Part shown: in pieces, positions 59,543 through 64,000 of the stretch
Position numbering within the stretch: the first letter of the stretch is position 1
Layout: each line of letters opens with the position of its first letter
DNA from: Hyphomicrobiales bacterium
GTDB taxonomy: Bacteria; Pseudomonadota; Alphaproteobacteria; Rhizobiales; Rhizobiaceae
Direction of reading: 5' to 3'
Length of the DNA: 64,000 nucleotides
NCBI GenBank assembly: GCA_900469345.1
Contig: UBWZ01000014.1
Span: 1-64,000, forward strand
The notes under the pieces: model-generated
What the model was told of the DNA's origin: nothing
The model's input: the letters and a program-made list of their open reading frames with translations, nothing else
Database searches by the model: none
Program-made: the position numbers and the translations under genes

Positions 59543-61137
59543 TCCGCTGCCCTCCTCACCGGGTGCGCTGCGCGCCTGTTCCGATTGGCCTCGATGTCGT
59601 TGATGAGGTTCATCAGTTCCAGACGAAACAGTCGTGCGTCCATCAGCCGGAGCTCTGGCGAGATGGCCGGCTTGAAGGCCATGTGTGCCAGGATATCACG
59701 CTCCAGATCAATGCCCGGCGCGATCTCGACAAGCTGAAGGCCGCCGTCCAGCACATCGAACACCGCCCGCTCCGTGACGAACAGGGCCGTGCGTCCCTCT
59801 CTCCTTGCGAAGTCGGCATTGTAGCAGATCTGCTCGATGCGGTTGACGAACTTCTTGTGCCGCCCCTCCTGGGCTATCGCAAGCGTACCGTCGCCGGTTT
59901 TCAGCTCCAGCCCGCCGGAGGTGAAGGTTCCGCTAAACACCATGTGCTTGGCATTCTGGCTGATATTGATGAAGCCGCCGACGCCGACAATCTTGGACCC
60001 GAAACGGCTGATGTTGACGTTGCCGCCGGGATCGACCTCTGCAAAGGACAGGAAGGCGATATCCAGCCCGCCGCCGTCATAGAAGTCGAACTGGTAGGGC
60101 TGATCGACGATGACATCGTAGTTCTGCGACGCGCCGGAATCCGGGCCCGTCAGCGGAGCGCCGCCGATGAAGCCCTGTTCGTTGGTCAGCACGATATGGT
60201 CGAGGACGGCTTCCTCGGACGCAACGGCCGAAATGCCGGTCGAGATCCCTGCCCCGAGATTGCAGATCGCGCCGGGCACGATCTCCATCGCGGCGCGGCG
60301 CGCAACGATCTTGCGATGATCGAAGGGAAGCCGGCGCAGGGCATGCAGCGGAACCCTGAGCTCGCCGGAATAGGCAGGATTGTAATAGGTTGCATAGGTC
60401 TGGCGCTGATCAGGATCGACGACGACGTAATCGACGAGGATGCCGGGGATCTTGACGGACTTGGCCGGCAGCGCGCCACGCGTTGCCATGCGCTTGACCT
60501 GGACCACGACGATCCCGCCGTTGCGGCGGGCGGCCTGTGCCGTCGACAGCATTTCACCGAAGATCGCCTCCTGCTCCATGCTGATGTTGCCATCCTCATC
60601 CGCGGTGGTGCCGCGCAGGAAGACGATGTCGAGCGGAAAGGGCTTGAAGCGCAGATACTCCTCGCCGTCGATCGTCATGAGTTCGACGAGATTTTCCTTG
60701 GCGCTGGGGCTCTGACGGCCGCCGAGTTGCCGCGGATCGATGAATGTGTGGAGACCGGTCTTGGTGATAAGCCCCGGACGGCCCGACGCCATCTCGCGCA
60801 TCAACTGGGACAGCACACCCTGCGGCAGGGTGTAGGATTCAATCTTATCCGCGGCGGCAAGATCGATCAGCACGGGCGAATCGATCAATGCGCTGGTGAT
60901 GGACCGACGCAGCATTCCCTCGTGACAAAAGCGTGCGGCACCCTTGGTCGCCCGGTCACCCAGGCCGACGATATGCACGAGGGTCAGTGCCTTCGGGCTC
61001 CCGGTTTCCAGGTGTCGGGCCTCGATTGCCTCCAGCACTCGCTCTGGAATGGCGTGCCCTCCTCCGGAACCACTGACGAGAACGCTGTCGCCATCCCGTA
61101 CGAGTTTCGCCGCTTCCTCAGCTGAAATCAGTTTCAT
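59539..61137 (-). CDS. CoA transferase (acetate/propionate CoA-transferase family I)
   Basis: 532 residues from the ATG at 61137 (MKLISAEEAAKLVRDGDSVL); CCAGGGAGGAAAC is just upstream. A fused alpha-beta family I transferase: VSGSGGGHAIPERVLEAIEA in the first half; the second half carries the catalytic Glu320 in LTNEQGFIGGAP followed by GGGLDIAFLSFAEVD. The enzyme swaps CoA between a carboxylic acid and acetyl- or propionyl-CoA. It is first in the operon, before otnI, and this is not usual for the Otn pathway. It suggests that an acid related to the substrate is activated as a CoA ester. Confidence 0.9.
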   Translation of the reverse strand: MKLISAEEAAKLVRDGDSVLVSGSGGGHAIPERVLEAIEARHLETGSPKALTLVHIVGLGDRATKGAARFCHEGMLRRSITSALIDSPVLIDLAAADKIESYTLPQGVLSQLMREMASGRPGLITKTGLHTFIDPRQLGGRQSPSAKENLVELMTIDGEEYLRFKPFPLDIVFLRGTTADEDGNISMEQEAIFGEMLSTAQAARRNGGIVVVQVKRMATRGALPAKSVKIPGILVDYVVVDPDQRQTYATYYNPAYSGELRVPLHALRRLPFDHRKIVARRAAMEIVPGAICNLGAGISTGISAVASEEAVLDHIVLTNEQGFIGGAPLTGPDSGASQNYDVIVDQPYQFDFYDGGGLDIAFLSFAEVDPGGNVNISRFGSKIVGVGGFINISQNAKHMVFSGTFTSGGLELKTGDGTLAIAQEGRHKKFVNRIEQICYNADFARREGRTALFVTERAVFDVLDGGLQLVEIAPGIDLERDILAHMAFKPAISPELRLMDARLFRLELMNLINDIEANRNRRAAHPVRRAAE

Positions 61138-61193
61138 GTTTCCTCCCTGGCCAGTCTCGAAAGCAGTCCGACCATTGACCACCACGCATTTCT

Positions 61194-61211
61194 TATGTAA
61201 CCGGATACATA
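61194..61211. promoter_or_regulatory. Palindromic LacI-type operator between the two catabolic operons
   Basis: TATGTA-ACCGGA-TACATA is a palindrome with a central CCGG (16 of 18 positions symmetric), the shape of LacI/GalR operators such as ATGTTACCGGTAACAT. It lies in the 151-bp divergent region, 57 bp from the CoA-transferase start and 77 bp from the MaoC start. It shares the ATGTAA(N)CG core with the site at 63319-63334. Confidence 0.75.
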
Positions 61212-61288
61212 TCCCTCGACGTCAGGCTGTGTCAAGCCGTTGATCTGATGGACGGCGAGGCGGAAAACCGCATTAGGAGGATGACAGG

Positions 61289-61762
61289 ATGGCGAATTCT
61301 GGATTGGATTTTGTCGAGATCGGCCAAGTATTTAAGTTCGCAAAGACGGTGGGGGAAACCGACATTGTGCTGTTTGCCGGGATCACTGGCGACTTCAGCG
61401 ATACCCATGTCAACGATCAGTACATGAAGGAGAAATCCACGATCGGAAAACGCATCGCGCATGGCGCTTTGACTGTCGGATACATGAGCACGGTCTCGAC
61501 AATCAGCATCGCCCATATCATCCACCGGGAGGGGCTTACCGACTTTCCGGTGTCGGCGGGATACGACCGTGTCCGCTTCCTCAAGCCGGTTATTCTGGGT
61601 GACACGATCACCGCGCATTACACGATCGCGAGCGTCGACAGGGACCGCGGCAGGAGCGTCGCCAAGGTCGAAGTGTTCAACCAGAACGACGAGCTGGTGG
61701 CCGTAAGCGAGCACATCATGCGCTGGACCAAGAAGCTTGCGTCGGCGGCGGAGGCTGCCTGA
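61289..61762 (+). CDS. MaoC-like (R)-specific acyl-CoA hydratase
   Basis: 157 residues, MANSGLDFVEIGQVFKFAKT..., with TTAGGAGGATGACAGG upstream. A hot-dog fold MaoC domain: FAGITGDFSDTHVNDQYM, which carries the catalytic Asp35 and His40 of the hydratase motif (Asn of the usual pattern is replaced), and GKRIAHGALTVGYMSTVSTI. The C-terminal RVRFLKPVILGDTITAHYTI is typical. It hydrates enoyl-CoA or acts on similar thioesters. First gene of the plus-strand operon, divergent from the CoA-transferase gene, so the two CoA enzymes probably act on the same route. Confidence 0.85.
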   Translation: MANSGLDFVEIGQVFKFAKTVGETDIVLFAGITGDFSDTHVNDQYMKEKSTIGKRIAHGALTVGYMSTVSTISIAHIIHREGLTDFPVSAGYDRVRFLKPVILGDTITAHYTIASVDRDRGRSVAKVEVFNQNDELVAVSEHIMRWTKKLASAAEAA

Positions 61763-62457
61763 TGGCTCTCTCAGGATCTGCGGTCCTTGCCATCTGGAAC
61801 GGCATCAAGCCGGAAGCAGAGGACGCATTCGTTTCCTGGCATATCCAGGAGCATATCCCCGAACGGGTCGGCCTTCCCGGCTTTATTCGCGGGCGCCGCT
61901 ATGTGGCGGTGTCGGGGAACCCGAAGTATTTCAACTTCTATGAGACCGAGGACGCGGCCGTGCTGTCGTCGGATGCCTATGTCGCGAGGCTGAACGCTCC
62001 CTCCGCGTGGACGCGATCCGTGGTGAGCAATTTTACAGATACGTCGCGCACGGTCTGCACGGTCGCGTTTAGCCATGGTCTTGGGGATGGCGCGGCCATT
62101 ATGACGCTGCAGATGTCGACAAGCCTAGAGAAAGCAGACTTCGCACGCAATCTCGGAGAGCTCGCGTCGAGACTGATGCAGGCACCCGGCATTGTCGGCG
62201 TTCATCTGCTCGAAGGCGACGCGAGCGCAGGCGGCACGCCGACCGCCGAGAAGGACCTGCGCGACCGTCCCGACGAGACCGCGGCCTGGATTCTTCTGAT
62301 CGAAGGCACTGACGCCGAGAGGCTTGCGGCTCTGGAAAGCGACGGCCCGCTTTCCGATGCGCTCTCGATTGCGGGCGCCAACGCGGACCTGCGCCAAGGC
62401 ATCTATTCGCTTCAATACAGCCTGGCACACAGCCAGGTCACGACCACCTCAAAGTAA
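61762..62457 (+). CDS. Dimeric alpha-beta barrel protein (EthD/DUF4286-like)
   Basis: 231 residues, MALSGSAVLAIWNGIKPEAE..., sharing one base with the hydratase stop. The first 100 residues read FVSWHIQEHIPERVGLPGFI then RGRRYVAVSGNPKYFNFYET, like the ferredoxin-like barrels of the EthD and DUF4286 families. The second half repeats a similar pattern (APGIVGVHLLEGDASAGGTP then WILLIEGTDAERLAALES), so it may be a duplicated barrel. Such proteins bind small hydrophobic or polar ligands and sometimes act as isomerases. Role in this operon unknown. Confidence 0.6.
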   Translation: MALSGSAVLAIWNGIKPEAEDAFVSWHIQEHIPERVGLPGFIRGRRYVAVSGNPKYFNFYETEDAAVLSSDAYVARLNAPSAWTRSVVSNFTDTSRTVCTVAFSHGLGDGAAIMTLQMSTSLEKADFARNLGELASRLMQAPGIVGVHLLEGDASAGGTPTAEKDLRDRPDETAAWILLIEGTDAERLAALESDGPLSDALSIAGANADLRQGIYSLQYSLAHSQVTTTSK

Positions 62458-62470
62458 ACGGGAGAGAACC

Positions 62471-63307
62471 ATGAAGTTTGTGAGATTTGGCGAGAGCGGC
62501 CAGGAAAAGCCGGGACTGGTGGACGAGCAGGGCAAGATCCGTGACCTGTCGAGCTTGGTAACCGACATCACCGGCGACGCCCTCGATGGTCGGCTCTCTT
62601 CCAGCCTGAAAGGAGTGGACATCTCCGCCCTGCCCATGGCGCCTGACGGTGCTCGCCTTGGACCCTGCATCGCGCAGGTCGGCAACTTCATTGCAGTCGG
62701 CCTCAACTATGCCGACCACGCAACCGAGACGAATGCTGAAATTCCCAAGGAACCCATTCTCTTTAACAAGGCACGTTCCTGCATCGTCGGCCCCTATGAC
62801 AATGTCATCCTGCCGCCTGATTCGACGAAGTCCGACTGGGAGGTCGAGATCGCCTTCGTGATTTCGAAACGGGCATCCTATGTTTCCGAAAGCGAGGCGC
62901 TTGATCATGTGGGCGGATACTTCATCTGCAACGACGTCTCCGAGCGGGAGTACCAGCTGGAACGCGAAGGCCAGTGGGTAAAGGGCAAGTGCTGCCCGAC
63001 ATTCGGACCGATCGGCCCCTGGGTCGTCACCCCGGATGAAGTCGGCGATCCGCAGGATCTGTCGCTCTGGCTGGACGTCAACGGCGAACGCCTGCAGAAC
63101 TCCACAACCCGCAACATGATCTTCCCGATCAAGACGCTGGTATCCTACATCAGCAAGTACATGATCCTCGAGCCGGGCGACATCATCACCACCGGCACGC
63201 CTCCGGGCGTCGGCCTGGGCATGGTTCCGCTTCGCTTCCTCAAGCGCGGCGACACGATGAAGCTTGGCGTCGAGAAGCTGGGCGTTCAGGAGCAGCGCGT
63301 GATATGA
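62471..63307 (+). CDS. Fumarylacetoacetate hydrolase family protein
   Basis: 278 residues, MKFVRFGESGQEKPGLVDEQ..., with GGAGAGAACC upstream. The FAH fold is clear: GLNYADHATETNAEIPKEPI, then DWEVEIAFVISK and DVSEREYQLEREGQWVKGKC with metal-binding acidic residues, and EPGDIITTGTPPGVGLGMVP. The family cleaves C-C bonds of beta- or acylpyruvates; members also hydrolyse 2,4-diketo-3-deoxy acids in sugar-acid pathways, which would fit this cluster. Exact substrate not evident. Confidence 0.88.
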   Translation: MKFVRFGESGQEKPGLVDEQGKIRDLSSLVTDITGDALDGRLSSSLKGVDISALPMAPDGARLGPCIAQVGNFIAVGLNYADHATETNAEIPKEPILFNKARSCIVGPYDNVILPPDSTKSDWEVEIAFVISKRASYVSESEALDHVGGYFICNDVSEREYQLEREGQWVKGKCCPTFGPIGPWVVTPDEVGDPQDLSLWLDVNGERLQNSTTRNMIFPIKTLVSYISKYMILEPGDIITTGTPPGVGLGMVPLRFLKRGDTMKLGVEKLGVQEQRVI

Positions 63308-63318
63308 TGATCGCAGCC

Positions 63319-63334
63319 ATGTAAACGCTTGCAT
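63319..63334. promoter_or_regulatory. Second LacI-type operator, upstream of the regulator gene
   Basis: ATGTAAACGCTTGCAT is an imperfect palindrome with central CG, like the 61194-61211 site (ATGTAACCGGATACAT within it). It is 71 bp upstream of the LacI gene, so it probably mediates autoregulation. Confidence 0.6.
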
Positions 63335-63404
63335 CGGCCGGTTGCCGGGATTAGGGCGAAGAGCACCTCTTCCCGGCGACCCGTCGTCACAAACGGAAAA
63401 ACCT

Positions 63405-64000
63405 ATGACCTCAGCCCCGAAGCGTACGCGAACCTCCAAGACCGGAACGCCGACGGGGACCGAGATCGTTGCCAGGACGTCCGTCGGGCTGCGGGATGTC
63501 GCCAAGGCGGCGGGCGTATCGACTGCCACCGTCTCGCGCGCCATCAACAAGCCCGATATCGTTTCAGAGGAACTCAGACTGCGCATCGAAGCGGTCATCG
63601 AACACCTCGGGTGGGTACCGGATGCGGCCGCCCGCGCGCTGTCGACACGCAGATCCGGCGCCGTCGGCGCAGTCTTTCCAACACTCACCCATGGCGATTT
63701 CGCCCGAACCGCAACGATCCTCCAGCACGAACTTCTAGCGGAAGGCTTTACGCTGCTGCTCGCCTGCTCGGAATACGACCCGGAGCAAGAACTGCGACAG
63801 GTCAGGAAATTCGTGGAGCGCGGCGTGGACGGCATCGTGCTGGTCGGCAACGAGCATCTGCCGGAACTGGAAAAGCTGTTGAGCCGCCAGAAGGTCCCGT
63901 CCATTAACACCTTCGTCTATAACCAGGCAACGCATGGACGGTCGATCGGTCCGGATAATAGGAAGGCCCTGTTCGACGTGACCAACTACCTGATCTCGCT
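63405..64000 (+). CDS. LacI-family transcriptional regulator, partial (cut by window end)
   Basis: At least 198 residues, beginning MTSAPKRTRTSKTGTPTGTE, a basic extension before the DNA-binding domain. The LacI helix-turn-helix is GLRDVAKAAGVSTATVSRAI then NKPDIVSEELRLRIEAVIEH. The periplasmic-binding-like sensor domain starts AVGAVFPTLTHGDFARTATI and VDGIVLVGNEHLPELEKLLS. The gene continues beyond 64000. It lies just after the FAH gene, on the same strand, and probably controls the divergent catabolic operons through the two operators. Confidence 0.92.
   Translation, partial: MTSAPKRTRTSKTGTPTGTEIVARTSVGLRDVAKAAGVSTATVSRAINKPDIVSEELRLRIEAVIEHLGWVPDAAARALSTRRSGAVGAVFPTLTHGDFARTATILQHELLAEGFTLLLACSEYDPEQELRQVRKFVERGVDGIVLVGNEHLPELEKLLSRQKVPSINTFVYNQATHGRSIGPDNRKALFDVTNYLIS

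Noticed and set aside
59563..61125. 520-codon plus-strand frame over the CoA-transferase gene
   Set aside because: Antisense shadow; the minus frame has the catalytic Glu motif, start site and operon overlap.
62438..63910. 490-codon minus-strand frame over the FAH and LacI genes
   Set aside because: Antisense shadow of two well-supported plus genes.

Overview
The window looks like part of a large accessory replicon (plasmid, megaplasmid or chromid) of a Rhizobiaceae-type alphaproteobacterium (Rhizobium, Agrobacterium, Sinorhizobium or a close relative). Reasons: high G+C coding style, remains of a Trb-type conjugation operon, an imuA-imuB-dnaE2 mutagenesis cassette with an alphaproteobacterial LexA box, a small heat-shock gene with a ROSE-like leader, small WGR and DUF982 proteins of rhizobial type, and ISNCY and IS481 transposases. 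No rRNA gene, intact tRNA gene or CRISPR array was seen.

Layout. (1) 0.1-1.3 kb: decayed trbB-trbC-trbD. (2) 1.4-20.3 kb: a dense block of small accessory genes of mostly unknown function. It holds a probable plasmid replication initiator (Rep_3-like) with two ~90-bp direct repeats upstream, a three-gene operon of metallophosphoesterase, soluble FtsH-like AAA+/zinc peptidase and a CxxC protein, a transglutaminase-like protein, and a C5 cytosine DNA methyltransferase with a long unexplained N-terminal region. Almost every gene has a clear ribosome binding site, so the block is probably alive. (3) 20.9-22.9 kb: an ISNCY-type insertion sequence that appears to carry a small cysteine-rich passenger gene. 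(4) 23.7-30.1 kb: a ribose-type ABC sugar importer whose ATPase is fused to one permease, followed by an amidohydrolase and a SorC-family regulator. (5) 30.3-41.4 kb: two divergent glycosyltransferase operons, including a GT29 (sialyltransferase)-like protein and a sucrose-phosphate-synthase/phosphatase fusion, ending in an Mfd-like translocase. (6) 42.3-44.0 kb: a short-chain dehydrogenase divergent from its probable LysR regulator. (7) 44.4-49.97 kb: the SOS mutasome imuA-imuB-dnaE2. (8) 50.2-55.6 kb: a truncated IS481 element, a VapBC toxin-antitoxin pair, a J-domain protein, DUF982 and a broken companion gene, Hsp20, and a MarR regulator. (9) 55.8-64.0 kb: two divergent operons for catabolism of a tetronate-like sugar acid. 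One encodes CoA transferase, OtnI, DenD, OtnK and OtnC. The other encodes a MaoC hydratase, a dimeric-barrel protein, a fumarylacetoacetate hydrolase and a LacI regulator cut by the window edge.

The best candidates for undescribed biology are: the metallophosphoesterase/AAA-peptidase operon and its repeated intergenic element; the glycosyltransferase/Mfd locus whose divergent start codons are only about 30 bp apart; and the tetronate locus, where CoA-transferase and hydratase chemistry is combined with the Otn/Den pathway under a shared LacI-type operator.
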